This document shows positions 27,461-36,321 of a stretch of 64,000 bases of DNA, piece by piece. A model generated the notes under the pieces. That model ran no database searches, had not been told where the DNA came from, and saw nothing but the letters and a program-made list of their open reading frames with translations. The translations under genes and the position numbers were made by a program. This stretch comes from Acidovorax sp. Its GTDB lineage: Bacteria > Pseudomonadota > Gammaproteobacteria > Burkholderiales > Burkholderiaceae_C. The stretch covers positions 1 through 64,000 of the forward strand of contig NZ_JAPUDY010000034.1 of NCBI RefSeq assembly GCF_027492855.1. The letters are read 5' to 3'. Numbering within the stretch: position 1 is the first letter of the stretch; every line of letters starts with the position of its first letter.

Positions 27461-28491
27461 TTGCGCAATTGCTCCAAGGTGTCCATTTGCATTTCAAAGC
27501 TGAAAAAGCGATTGCGGCCCTGCGCCTTGGCGGCATACAGCGCCTGGTCGGCACGCATGATCATGCTTTCAGCATTGGTGTTGTCGTCGGGCACGCAGGT
27601 GGTGATCCCCCCCGACAGCGTCAGCAGCCTGCCCAGCGGCGAATTGGGGTGCTCAATGGAGCGCACCTTCAGCAGCTGCCCCAGGGCCCGGGCAAAGGTC
27701 ATGGCGCCCGAGCGCGGCGTGTTGGGCAAAATCAGTGCGAATTCCTCGCCGCCGTAGCGCGTCGACACATCGCGGGGCCGCACGCACACATCACGCAACA
27801 GGCGGCCCACATCCCGAAGGCAGGCATCGCCCTTCAAGTGCCCGGCGGAATCGTTGAAAAGCTTGAAATGGTCCAGGTCGCACAGCATCAGCGTGAGCGG
27901 CATGCCCTCGCGGCGCGCGGCCAGGATCTCGTTGTGCAGAATGCGGTCAAAACCACGGCGGTTGATGAGCCCCGTGAGGGCGTCGATCTCCACCATCTCA
28001 TTGAGTCGCTGGTTGGCCGTGTGCAACTCGGCAGACATCTGCACCAGTCTGCGGCGCATGTCCCGCAGGCGCTGCATGGCGCGCAGCTTGGCCATCATGA
28101 CGATGGGCTTGACGGGCTTGACGAGATAGTCATCGCCACCCACTTCAATGCCGCGCCACACGTCCAGTTCGTTGTCCAGGCCCGACAGGAAGATGATGGG
28201 AGTCCAGTCCCCGGCCTCGCTCTCGCGCATCTGTTGGGCCACCCAGTAGCCGTCCTGGCCGGGCAGCCGGATGTCCAGCAGCACCAGGTCCGGGCGATGG
28301 GTCTTGAACAGCTCCAGTGCGGTGATGCCCTCGGATGCCTCAAAAACGTCGGACACCCCGGCCCGCCGCAACTCGGCCACCAGCGCAGCGCGCACGGAGC
28401 GCTGGTCCTCGACCACCAGTACCGAGAAAGCACTGCCCGGAGGCAGGGGCTCGGAGGGCGGGGTGGGCGTGTTGGTGGGTGTGAATGGCAC
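27457..28491 (-). CDS. REC-GGDEF diguanylate cyclase response regulator
   Basis: 344 residues. An N-terminal receiver domain (VLVVEDQRSVRAALVAELR; phospho-acceptor Asp in DLVLLDIRLPG; Lys in YLVKPVKP) is joined by a helix (about 130-180) to a GGDEF domain with intact RYGGEEFALILP. An RPRD inhibitory I-site lies just upstream, so the enzyme should make c-di-GMP and be feedback-inhibited. GTG 28491 chosen because AAGGAG precedes it with 7 nt spacing; a TTG at 28515 is possible. No cognate kinase is nearby. Between lysS and the MscS channel. Confidence 0.92.
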   Translation of the reverse strand: MPFTPTNTPTPPSEPLPPGSAFSVLVVEDQRSVRAALVAELRRAGVSDVFEASEGITALELFKTHRPDLVLLDIRLPGQDGYWVAQQMRESEAGDWTPIIFLSGLDNELDVWRGIEVGGDDYLVKPVKPIVMMAKLRAMQRLRDMRRRLVQMSAELHTANQRLNEMVEIDALTGLINRRGFDRILHNEILAARREGMPLTLMLCDLDHFKLFNDSAGHLKGDACLRDVGRLLRDVCVRPRDVSTRYGGEEFALILPNTPRSGAMTFARALGQLLKVRSIEHPNSPLGRLLTLSGGITTCVPDDNTNAESMIMRADQALYAAKAQGRNRFFSFEMQMDTLEQLRN

Positions 28492-28573
28492 GGTGTGTCT
28501 CCTTGGGGCCGTCAAAAGGCGGGGGCTGAGGCACCGGGGAGGGCATCGTCCCCGGCAACTGGCCCCATAGGCC

Positions 28574-30124
28574 TCAGGATTCGCGGCGCAGAGCCGGGAA
28601 CAGGATCACGTCGCGAATGCTGGGGCTGTCGGTCAACAGCATCATGAGGCGATCGATGCCAATACCGCAACCCCCCGTGGGCGGCATGCCGTATTCGAGC
28701 GCGCGCACAAAGTCGTGGTCGTAGAACATGGCTTCGTCGTCCCCGCTGTCCTTGGCGGCCACCTGGGCGTGAAAGCGCGCGGCCTGGTCCTCGGCATCGT
28801 TCAGCTCGCTGAAACCGTTGCCGAACTCTCGGCCCGTGATGTAAAGCTCGAAACGCTCTGTGACCTCGGGGCGGGTGTCGTTGGCACGCGCCAGGGGCGA
28901 GATCTCGGTGGGGTGCTCCATGATGAAGGTGGGCATCCATAGCTTGTCCTCCACCGTTTCCTCAAAGTACAGCACTTGCAGGCTGGCCAGGGTGCGGGCC
29001 GAGAGCTTGTCCTTCTCTTCCGTCATCCCCAGCTTCTTGAGCGCGCTGATGAGCCAGGCGGCATCGTCCACATGGGCGCCGGCCTCGGTGTACTGGAAGA
29101 TTGCTTCGCGGATGGTCAGCCGGGCAAAGGGCTGCGACAGGTCTACCGCGCGGCCTTGGTAGGTCAGCTGCAGCGATCCCGTGGCCTTCAAAGCCACCTC
29201 GCGGATCAGCGTCTCGGTGAAGTCCATCAGGTCCAGGTAGTTCCAGTATGCCGCGTAGAACTCCATCATGGTGAACTCGGGGTTATGGCGCACCGAGATA
29301 CCTTCGTTGCGGTAGCTGCGGTTGATTTCGAACACCCGCTCGAATCCGCCCACGATCAGGCGCTTCAAATACAGCTCGGGCGCAATGCGCAGGTACATCT
29401 CCTGTTCCAGCGCGTTGTGGTGCGTCACGAACGGCTTGGCATTGGCCCCGCCAGGGATCGGGTGCAGCATGGGCGTCTCGACTTCGAGGAAGCCGTGGCT
29501 CACCATGAACTCGCGCAGGCCGCTCACCGCCTTGCTGCGCGCCATGAAGCGCTTGCGCGCCTGCTCGTCGGTGATCAGGTCCACATAGCGCTGGCGGTAC
29601 TTCTGCTCCTGGTCGGCCATGCCGTGGAACTTGTCAGGCAGCGGGCGCAGGCTCTTGGTGAGCAGGCGCAGGGAGGTTACCTTGATCGACAGCTCACCCG
29701 TCTTGGTCTTCATCAGCGTGCCCTCAGCACCCACGATGTCGCCCAAGTCCCAGTGCTTGAAGGCGGCATACAGATCTTCGCCCACGGCATCGCGCGTCAC
29801 ATAGAGCTGAATGCGTCCGCCCACGTCACCCAGCGAACCATCCTGCACCGTGGCAAAGCTGGCCTTGCCCATCACACGCTTGAGCATCATGCGGCCGGCC
29901 ACGCTGACGCTGACGGGTGTGGCTTCCAGCGTTTCATTGGCGGTTTCACCGTGATCCAGGTGCAGCTGCGCCGCCTTGTGCGCGGGTTTGAAGTTGTTAG
30001 GGAAGGCCACACCGCCGCCGCTGGCTTGCACTTCGCGCAAGGCACGGAGCTTTTCGCGACGCTCGGCGATGAGTTGGTTGTCGTCTTGGGAAGGGGCGGG
30101 TAGGGGTTGGGATGTGTCTGACAT
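28574..30124 (-). CDS. lysS: Lysyl-tRNA synthetase (class II)
   Basis: 516 residues: N-terminal OB-fold anticodon-binding domain ([19 protein letters not shown]), class II motif 2 ([20 protein letters not shown]) and motif 3 ([14 protein letters not shown]). Charges tRNA-Lys. First gene of the likely lysS-cyclase-MscS transcript. Divergent from the aminotransferase gene. Confidence 0.97.
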   Translation of the reverse strand: MSDTSQPLPAPSQDDNQLIAERREKLRALREVQASGGGVAFPNNFKPAHKAAQLHLDHGETANETLEATPVSVSVAGRMMLKRVMGKASFATVQDGSLGDVGGRIQLYVTRDAVGEDLYAAFKHWDLGDIVGAEGTLMKTKTGELSIKVTSLRLLTKSLRPLPDKFHGMADQEQKYRQRYVDLITDEQARKRFMARSKAVSGLREFMVSHGFLEVETPMLHPIPGGANAKPFVTHHNALEQEMYLRIAPELYLKRLIVGGFERVFEINRSYRNEGISVRHNPEFTMMEFYAAYWNYLDLMDFTETLIREVALKATGSLQLTYQGRAVDLSQPFARLTIREAIFQYTEAGAHVDDAAWLISALKKLGMTEEKDKLSARTLASLQVLYFEETVEDKLWMPTFIMEHPTEISPLARANDTRPEVTERFELYITGREFGNGFSELNDAEDQAARFHAQVAAKDSGDDEAMFYDHDFVRALEYGMPPTGGCGIGIDRLMMLLTDSPSIRDVILFPALRRES

Positions 30125-30440
30125 GGATGTCGCGGCCGGTTTTGGGGGGCAATATGGAAGGCCAAAACCCTCAATTCTAGTTTTTATGAACGGCCTTGTT
30201 GAGAGGGGGTGTCACCAGGGCTGCTTTGGCGCAGCAGCAGATCTTCGTTTTGCAATCCATCGAATCATTGAGTGTGTCTGTCATGGTTCGATACGATTTG
30301 AGAAAAACAGCCTGCTGTTTTGGCCGTGCGAGCCAATTTTTGGCTCAGTTGTAGGGACTGAATTCCAGAAGCAAGGTCGCAGCATTAGGGGCTGCGTTGC
30401 CTCCGCAGCCGCTTCACGCGGCGCACGTCAGAATAGGGGC
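30125..30440. other. lysS / aminotransferase divergent intergenic region
   Basis: About 316 bp, less GC-rich than the genes. It should contain both promoters. I see no repeat, convincing small gene or terminator in it. Confidence 0.4.
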
Positions 30441-31346
30441 ATGAGCACCTTACCCGATTACTCCCAGGGCGTCGCCTATGTGCGGGGCCAGTATGTGCCC
30501 ATTGGCGAGGCCGCGATACCGATCACCGATTGGGGTTTTCTGCGGTCCGACGCGACCTATGACGTGGTCACGGTGTGGGACGGCGCGTTCTTTCGGCTCG
30601 ATGCGCACATGGAGCGTTTTTTGGCCAGTTGCGCGCGTTTTCGCCTTGATCCGGGGCGCACGGCTGCCGAGATCGCGGCGGTGTTGGAGCAGTGCGTACG
30701 CCTGTCGGGCCTGCGCAGTTCGTATGTGGAGATGATCGTCACGCGCGGCCAGCCGCCCTGGGGCTCGCGTGATCCGCGCCAGGCCGTCAACCAGTTCTAC
30801 GCTTTTGCTGTGCCCTATGTGTGGATCGCCAACGAGGCGCAGCGCGCGCAGGGGCTGAACCTCATCGTCAGCGATGTGCAGCGCATCCCGGCCAGCAGCG
30901 TGGACCCGCGCGCCAAAAACTACCACTGGAACGACCTCACCATGGGGCTCCTGGGCGCGCTCGATGCCGGGGGCGACACGGTGGTATTGCGTGATGCGGC
31001 GGGCAACGTGGTGGAGGGGCCGGGCTTCAATGTGTTTTGCGTGAATGCGCAAGGCCGCATCGTCACGCCCGCGGAGGGCGTGCTGGAGGGCGTGACGCGG
31101 CGCACGGTGATCGAGATGGCCGCCGCGCTGGGCCTGCCACTGGATCTGCGCGCGCTGCCTGCGGACGAACTGCGGGGTGCGCGCGAGGTGTTCTTGTCCA
31201 CCTCGGGCGGTGGTGTGCTGCCGGTGACGCGGGTGGACGGCCAGGCCGTGGGTAACGGCGCCGTGGGCCCGGTGGTGCGCCAACTGGTGCAGACCTATTG
31301 GGATTGGCACCGCGACCCGCGCTACAGCCAGCCGGTGCGGTACTGA
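30441..31346 (+). CDS. Class IV PLP-dependent aminotransferase (D-alanine/branched-chain type)
   Basis: 301 residues from ATG 30441. Fold type IV features: N-terminal ITDWGFLRSDATYDVV, the catalytic Lys in RAKNYHWND, and the phosphate-binding EGPGFNVFCV segment, with GVTRRTVIEMA after it. The family includes D-amino-acid and branched-chain aminotransferases and 4-amino-4-deoxychorismate lyase; sequence alone does not decide which, though the lack of typical BcaT motifs makes IlvE less likely. It is followed after ~150 bp by an SDR gene. Confidence 0.85.
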   Translation: MSTLPDYSQGVAYVRGQYVPIGEAAIPITDWGFLRSDATYDVVTVWDGAFFRLDAHMERFLASCARFRLDPGRTAAEIAAVLEQCVRLSGLRSSYVEMIVTRGQPPWGSRDPRQAVNQFYAFAVPYVWIANEAQRAQGLNLIVSDVQRIPASSVDPRAKNYHWNDLTMGLLGALDAGGDTVVLRDAAGNVVEGPGFNVFCVNAQGRIVTPAEGVLEGVTRRTVIEMAAALGLPLDLRALPADELRGAREVFLSTSGGGVLPVTRVDGQAVGNGAVGPVVRQLVQTYWDWHRDPRYSQPVRY

Positions 31347-31498
31347 CCACGGGTGGGCGCCTGGTGGCGGCGCGGCGCAGTCGCGCGCGCAACCGTCGTT
31401 ACGCGGCGGGTGGCTTACAGTGCCACGCGCAGGTTTTTTTCCCTCGTCCATTTCTCAAACACAACCAATTAACTCACCAATCAACAGGAGAAGCATCC

Positions 31499-32407
31499 AT
31501 GGGTATCGACTTCCAAGGCCGCGTGGCCATCGTGACGGGCGCAGGCGGTGGCCTGGGCCGCCAGCATGCACTGGCGCTGGCGGCGCGGGGCGCCAAGGTG
31601 CTGGTCAATGACCTGGGCGGCGCGGTGGACGGCAGCGGCGGCACCGCGGTCGCGGCGCAGGCCGTGGTCGATGAGATCCGCGCGGCGGGCGGCGAGGCGT
31701 TGGCCAATGGCGCGTCCGTCACCGATTTCGCGGCCGTCGAGGCCATGGTGCAACAGGCGATCGACGCCTGGGGCCGTGTGGACATTCTGGTCAATAACGC
31801 GGGCATCCTGCGCGACAAGTCGTTTTCCAAGATGGACATGGCAGATTTCCGCCTGGTGGTGGATGTGCACCTGATGGGCGCTGCCAACTGCTGCAAGGCC
31901 GTGTGGCCGCACATGGTGGCCCAGCAATACGGCCGCATCGTGATGACGACCTCCTCCACCGGCCTGTACGGCAACTTTGGCCAAGCCAACTACGGTGCGG
32001 CAAAGCTGGCCCAGGTGGGGCTGATGCAGACGCTGGCCATCGAAGGCGCCAAGTACAACATCCATGTGAACGCCCTGGCACCCACGGCCGCCACCCGCAT
32101 GACCGAAGGCCTGATGCCACAAGAGGTGCTGGACGCCTTGAGGCCCGAGGCCGTGGTGCCCGCCATGCTGGTATTGGCGCACGAAAGCGCCCCCAGCCGC
32201 ACCATCCTGTGCGCGGGCGCGGGCACCTTCGAGGCCGCCCACATCACGCTCACCCAGGGCATCCACCTGGGTGTTGGCGCCGATGTGCCCGAGCAACTGG
32301 CGGCCCGCCTGGCCGAGGTGACCGAGCGTGCGGGCGAGCAAGTACCACAAAGTGGTGCAGCCCAGGGAACCAACGAGGTCGGAAAGGCCATGGCGGCCAG
32401 GGTTTAA
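31499..32407 (+). CDS. SDR-family dehydrogenase, (3R)-hydroxyacyl-CoA dehydrogenase-like
   Basis: 302 residues, good ribosome site (CAGGAGAAGC). NAD-binding TGAGGGLGRQHALALA, NNAGILRDKSF, Ser in TTSSTGLYG and catalytic Tyr-Lys in NYGAAK. The long GAGGGLGRxHAL and IHVNALAPTAATRMTE pieces resemble the dehydrogenase domain of multifunctional enzyme 2, suggesting a role in acyl-CoA metabolism. It has a longer C-terminal tail than FabG. Confidence 0.85.
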   Translation: MGIDFQGRVAIVTGAGGGLGRQHALALAARGAKVLVNDLGGAVDGSGGTAVAAQAVVDEIRAAGGEALANGASVTDFAAVEAMVQQAIDAWGRVDILVNNAGILRDKSFSKMDMADFRLVVDVHLMGAANCCKAVWPHMVAQQYGRIVMTTSSTGLYGNFGQANYGAAKLAQVGLMQTLAIEGAKYNIHVNALAPTAATRMTEGLMPQEVLDALRPEAVVPAMLVLAHESAPSRTILCAGAGTFEAAHITLTQGIHLGVGADVPEQLAARLAEVTERAGEQVPQSGAAQGTNEVGKAMAARV

Positions 32408-32482
32408 GCCAGGTCCACACACGCCAGCCTGCTCCGTGCTAAGTTCCGGGCCGATAGAAGGACGTTGGATCGGTACAAAGAC

Positions 32483-34012
32483 ATGAGCACATTGCAAGAG
32501 AGACTGGCCGCCGCCTACCCGGTGGATGCCCTGGCAGGGATCCGCCGCGGCATCGAAAAAGAAGGCCTTCGGGTGCTGCCCAAGGGCGGCCTCGCCCTCA
32601 CGCCGCACCCGCTGGCGCTGGGCTCGGCGCTCACGCACCCGCTGATCACCACCGACTACAGCGAATCGCAGCTTGAACTCATCACCGGCGCCCACAAGGG
32701 CGTGTTGGCCTGCCTCAATGAGCTGACCGAGGTGCACCAGTTCGTGCAGCGCACGCTCAAGGACAGCGGCGGCGAGCTGCTCTGGGCCTCCAGCATGCCC
32801 TGCGGCCTGCCCACGGACGAGACGATTCCGATTGGCCGGTATGGCAGCTCCAACGTGGGCCGCGCCAAAAGTGTGTACCGCATGGGCCTGGGCTACCGTT
32901 ACGGGCGGCGCATGCAGACCATCTCGGGCATCCACTACAACTGGTCGCTCCCGGGCGTGACGAGCGAGCAGTATTTTTCGCTCATCCGCAACTTCCGCCG
33001 CCATGCGTTCGTGCTGCTGTACCTGTTTGGGGCCTCGCCCGCGCTGTGTTCGTGTTTTGTAGAGGGGCGCCAGCACGGCCTGCAATCGATGGAGGGCGGC
33101 GAGGCGCTGTACCTGCCACACGCCACCTCGCTGCGCATGGGGCGCCTGGGCTACCAGAGCGACGCGCAGGCCACGCTGGCCGTGAGCTACAACGGCCTCA
33201 CGGGCTACGCCAACTCGCTGCACGAGGCACTGACCAAGCCCTATCCAGCCTATGAAGCCGTGGGCGTGCGCAACCCTGGCGGTGACTACAACCAGCTTGG
33301 CACCAGCCTGCTGCAGATCGAAAACGAGTTCTACGGCACCATCCGCCCCAAACGCACCGTGCGCACGGGCGAGCGCCCGCTGCACGCCTTGCGCGAGCGC
33401 GGGGTGGAATACGTCGAAGTGCGGCTGATGGACCTGGACCCGTTCGTGCCAGTGGGCATCACGGCGCCCACTATGCGTTTGCTTGACGTGTTTTTGCTGC
33501 ACTGCCTGTTGTCTGACAGCCCGCCCGACACACCCGCGGAGATCGCCGAACTCAAGCACAACCAGCACCTCACGGCAGAGCGGGGCCGCGAGCCGGGCCT
33601 GCACCTGACGCGCAACGGCCAGAGCGTGCTGCTGACCGAATGGGGCGCCGAGGTGCTGGCCGAGTGCGCGCCCTTGGCGGCGGCGCTCGACGCCACCCAC
33701 GGCACGGATGACTACAGCGCCGCGCTGCGCGACGCTCAAGCACTCCTGGCCGCCCCCGAGCGCACGCCATCGGCCCGTGTACTCGACCGCATGGCGCGCG
33801 AGCACCACCACAACTTTGAGGTCTTTGCCCGCCAGCAATCCATGGCCGCCCGCGATGCACTGCTGGGACTGCCCTGGATGGCTGAGCAGCAGGCGCGTTA
33901 CCTGGCCATGGCTGACGAGTCGATTGCCGCGCAAAAAGCCATCGAAGCTGCCGATACGCTGCCTTTCGAGGAGTGGCGCGAGCAGTACATGGCGGTGAAA
34001 GAGCTGGGTTGA
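32483..34012 (+). CDS. gshA: Glutamate-cysteine ligase
   Basis: 509 residues. Proteobacterial type GshA: GIRRGIEKEGLRV, TTDYSESQLELIT, SGIHYNWSLP, ENEFYGTIRPKR and YVEVRLMDLDPF are typical. It makes gamma-glutamylcysteine, the first step of glutathione synthesis. ATG 32483 preferred; a TTG at 32465 is in frame. A family A repeat begins right after the stop. Confidence 0.95.
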   Translation: MSTLQERLAAAYPVDALAGIRRGIEKEGLRVLPKGGLALTPHPLALGSALTHPLITTDYSESQLELITGAHKGVLACLNELTEVHQFVQRTLKDSGGELLWASSMPCGLPTDETIPIGRYGSSNVGRAKSVYRMGLGYRYGRRMQTISGIHYNWSLPGVTSEQYFSLIRNFRRHAFVLLYLFGASPALCSCFVEGRQHGLQSMEGGEALYLPHATSLRMGRLGYQSDAQATLAVSYNGLTGYANSLHEALTKPYPAYEAVGVRNPGGDYNQLGTSLLQIENEFYGTIRPKRTVRTGERPLHALRERGVEYVEVRLMDLDPFVPVGITAPTMRLLDVFLLHCLLSDSPPDTPAEIAELKHNQHLTAERGREPGLHLTRNGQSVLLTEWGAEVLAECAPLAAALDATHGTDDYSAALRDAQALLAAPERTPSARVLDRMAREHHHNFEVFARQQSMAARDALLGLPWMAEQQARYLAMADESIAAQKAIEAADTLPFEEWREQYMAVKELG

Positions 34013-34070
34013 TGCTATTGAATTGGTAGCTATTGGCGATTGTCTATCAAGCGCTAGAGGCTGTTTTTAT
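34013..34070 (+). repeat. Palindromic repeat family A, divergent copy
   Basis: TGCTATTGAATTGGTAGCTA, then a core with TGTCTATCAAGCGCTAG and a GGCTGTTTTTAT tail. It begins at the gshA stop codon. Confidence 0.7.
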
Positions 34071-34091
34071 CTGGAATCACTTCTGCGCCCA

Positions 34092-34163
34092 CTGTTCGGG
34101 CTGAGCGTGTTGAAGCTTGGGTATTCCCCCACCCGTTCGGGCTGAGCTCGTCGAAGCCTGGGT
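34092..34163. repeat. Two direct copies of a REP-like unit (family B)
   Basis: TTCGGGCTGAGCGTGTTGAAGC at about 34097-34118 and CGTTCGGGCTGAGCTCGTCGAAGC (begins 34134) are close copies in the same orientation. The pattern TTCGGGCTGAGC-TGTCGAAG is a widespread proteobacterial REP motif. Confidence 0.7.
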
Positions 34164-34195
34164 TTGTTGGCTGATTTGGATGTATGCCTGGGTTC

Positions 34196-34318
34196 GGGGC
34201 GGTTGCGGGGTGCGCCGTGGAACTCGCTGTGCGCTGCGCGCGCCGCTCGGACAACCACGGCGAGTCAGATGACGAGGCATGCGCGCACTAGCGCGCATGC
34301 TCACCCCACAACCGCCCC
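34196..34318. repeat. Nested stem-loop block
   Basis: Outer arms GGGGCGGTTGCGGGGTG (34196-34212) and CACCCCACAACCGCCCC (34302-34318) pair with one mismatch. Inside are GCCGTGG/CCACGGC (34214-34220, 34255-34261) and a perfect 10-base hairpin GCATGCGCGC-ACTA-GCGCGCATGC (34277-34300). Confidence 0.75.
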
Positions 34319-34487
34319 GCCGCAGGCGCAGCCAGATGGGGTGGACAGCCGAACATCCAAACAACCACACGGGCCATCGCTGCGCTCGGCCCCCATCTCG
34401 CTGGCGCAAGCGCCACGCGCTGCGCCGCCGGGCGCACACCCCGGCTCCCGTCCTCAGCCCAGGCATGTGGCTTGATGAGCGCACGGT

Positions 34488-34513
34488 TTCGACAAGCTCA
34501 GCCCGAACGGTAG
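34488..34513. repeat. Inverted copy of REP-like unit (family B)
   Basis: TTTCGACAAGCTCAGCCCGA and the next bases form the reverse complement of the units at 34092-34163. With them it brackets the nested stem-loop block. Confidence 0.7.
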
Positions 34514-34520
34514 GTGTAGA

Positions 34521-34575
34521 AGTTTTGCTGCACAATTAATAGCGCTTGATAAATAAGCGCTACAGCCCAAATTGC
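34521..34575 (+). repeat. Palindromic repeat family A
   Basis: TTTTGCTGCACAATTAATAG, then TAGCGCTTGATAAATAAGCGCTA, here split as TAGCGCTT and AAGCGCTA arms, then a CAGCCCAAATTGC tail. It lies just before the stop of the oxidoreductase-like gene on the other strand. Confidence 0.85.
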
Positions 34576-34582
34576 TAGAAGA

Positions 34583-34804
34583 TCAGCCCTGAAGCTGCAG
34601 CAGCGCTTCCTGCCGCCAGTATTCGGCGGCGTCCAGAAACCCCTCCCACACGCAGCCATTGCAGCCGCGTCCGCAGCAGGTGGTGGGTTCGGGCGGCGGC
34701 TTGCGCAGGGGGATGCCCGCATCGGCCGCGCGCTGCTGCAGGGCCTGGAACATGGACTGGGCCGAGGCGCCGTCCACGGCGCGGACCTCGGATGCCGTTG
34801 TCAC
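34583..34804 (-). CDS. Small oxidoreductase-like domain protein
   Basis: 73 residues from a GTG start that overlaps the previous stop by 4 nt (GTGA). The conserved core TTCCGRGCNGCVWEGF with four Cys in a CC-x4-C-x2-C arrangement is the 'oxidoreductase-like' short domain, often seen near larger oxidoreductases or alone. It probably binds a metal or forms disulphides. Function unknown. Coupled to the upstream two-helix membrane protein. Confidence 0.8.
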   Translation of the reverse strand: MTTASEVRAVDGASAQSMFQALQQRAADAGIPLRKPPPEPTTCCGRGCNGCVWEGFLDAAEYWRQEALLQLQG

Positions 34805-35052
34805 GGCTGGCTGCGCCCGGCCTTGGCGCGGCGCACGCCGTATTGCACCCCGAACGCAATGCCCAGCACCAGCGCAAACCAGCCCACCAGCGCCGCCTGG
34901 GCCATCAGTTCGCGCACGCTGGCAGAGCGGGCCACATAGGGCGCCAGCAGGATGACCAGGCCGATCAGGGCGCAGGTCACGCCCTTGAACAGCAGCTCCT
35001 TGTCGGCCTTGCTGGCGGCTGTTTTGCGCGGGGTGTCGATGGGGGTGGGCAT
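34801..35052 (-). CDS. Small two-helix inner-membrane protein
   Basis: 83 residues. Two hydrophobic segments (LIGLVILLAPYVARSA, LVGWFALVLGIAFGVQYGV) with a basic cytoplasmic N-terminus (RKTAASKADKELLFKG) and an Arg/Lys-rich tail. Not assigned to a known family. It overlaps the Cys-rich protein gene by 4 nt and is divergent from rbgA. Confidence 0.7.
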   Translation of the reverse strand: MPTPIDTPRKTAASKADKELLFKGVTCALIGLVILLAPYVARSASVRELMAQAALVGWFALVLGIAFGVQYGVRRAKAGRSQP

Positions 35053-35145
35053 GAGGGCAAAAAACGCTGTGGTGCGGAGCAGGGAAGACCGCGATTATCC
35101 TTGCCACCCTCAGATCGTCTAGAAAACAGAAGAAAGTACCCCCGC

Positions 35146-36120
35146 ATGGCCATCCAGTGGTTCCCCGGTCACATGCACCTGACCCGCAAAGCGATCACCG
35201 AACGCATCAAGGACATCGACGTGGTGATCGAGGTGCTGGACGCGCGCCTGCCCGGCTCCAGCGCCAACCCGCTGTTGGCCGAGATCACGGGCCACAAGCC
35301 CACGCTCAAGGTGCTCAACAAGCAGGACGTGGCCGATCCCGAGCGCACGGCGCTGTGGGTGGACTGGTACAACGCCCAGAGCGACACGCGCGCCGTGCCG
35401 CTCGATGCGTCCGACCCCGCGCCCGCGCGCAAGCTCATCGACGCCTGCCACCTGCTGTCGCCCAACCGGGGCGGCATGGCCAAGCCCATGCGGGTGCTGA
35501 TCTGCGGCGTGCCCAACGTGGGCAAGTCCACGCTGATCAATACGCTCAGCAACAAGCGCCAGGCCAAGACCGGCGACGAGGCGGGCATCACCAAGCTGGA
35601 GCAGCGCATCACGCTGGCCGACGATTTTTACCTGTGGGACACGCCCGGCATGCTGTGGCCGCGCATCGTGGTGCCCGAAACCGGCTACAACCTGGCCGCC
35701 AGCGGCGCCGTGGGCCGCAACGCCTACGATGAAGAACTGGTGGCGCTGGAGCTGCTGCGCCGCCTTCAGCAGAACTACGCCCCGCTGCTGGAGGCGCGCT
35801 ACAAGCTCGGCCTGCCCGCCGGTGCCATGGCCAGCATGCACGACGAAGAACTGCTCGAAGCCATTGGCAGAAAGCGTGGCGCCATGCTGGGCGGCGGCCG
35901 GGTGAACTTGCAAAAAACGGCCGAAATCGTGATGACGGACTTCCGCTCCGCCATCCTGGGCCGCATCACGCTGGAGACGCCCGCTGAGTTCGAGGCCTGG
36001 CGCGCCGCCGGCCTGGCCGAGGACGCCAAGCGCCAGGCCAAAAAGGACGCACGCGCCAAGGCCAAAGGCAAGGGCTCCGGCGTGCGCGAGCCCGCGCCGG
36101 GCAGCGACAACGCGGACTGA
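35146..36120 (+). CDS. ylqF: Ribosome biogenesis GTPase (YlqF/RbgA)
   Basis: 324 residues. The circularly permuted G-motif order is visible: VLNKQD (G4) precedes [12 protein letters not shown] (G1) and DTPGML (G3). The N-terminus MAIQWFPGHMHLTRKAI is the YlqF signature. It acts in 50S subunit maturation. The C-terminal ~35 residues are a Lys/Ala-rich tail. Confidence 0.94.
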   Translation: MAIQWFPGHMHLTRKAITERIKDIDVVIEVLDARLPGSSANPLLAEITGHKPTLKVLNKQDVADPERTALWVDWYNAQSDTRAVPLDASDPAPARKLIDACHLLSPNRGGMAKPMRVLICGVPNVGKSTLINTLSNKRQAKTGDEAGITKLEQRITLADDFYLWDTPGMLWPRIVVPETGYNLAASGAVGRNAYDEELVALELLRRLQQNYAPLLEARYKLGLPAGAMASMHDEELLEAIGRKRGAMLGGGRVNLQKTAEIVMTDFRSAILGRITLETPAEFEAWRAAGLAEDAKRQAKKDARAKAKGKGSGVREPAPGSDNAD

Positions 36121-36321
36121 TGGATTGACACCCATTCGTGCTCAGTTGGCAAAAGCTTCTCAGGCTGGTGCCGAAGGGTTGTGTCATTTTGTAAAAATAT
36201 GTTTGCGCGTGGCGCTGCGCGGATAGGCGTTGCTGTTGTAGGCCTGCGGCAGTGCGCATTTTGTGAGTAGGTATTTGGCTGCGCTGCGGTTACGATAATT
36301 TTTCGTTTGCTAACCCATCCC

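Noticed and set aside
31481-33934. An 817-codon minus-strand frame over the SDR and gshA genes
   Set aside because: Antisense to two enzymes with intact catalytic motifs.
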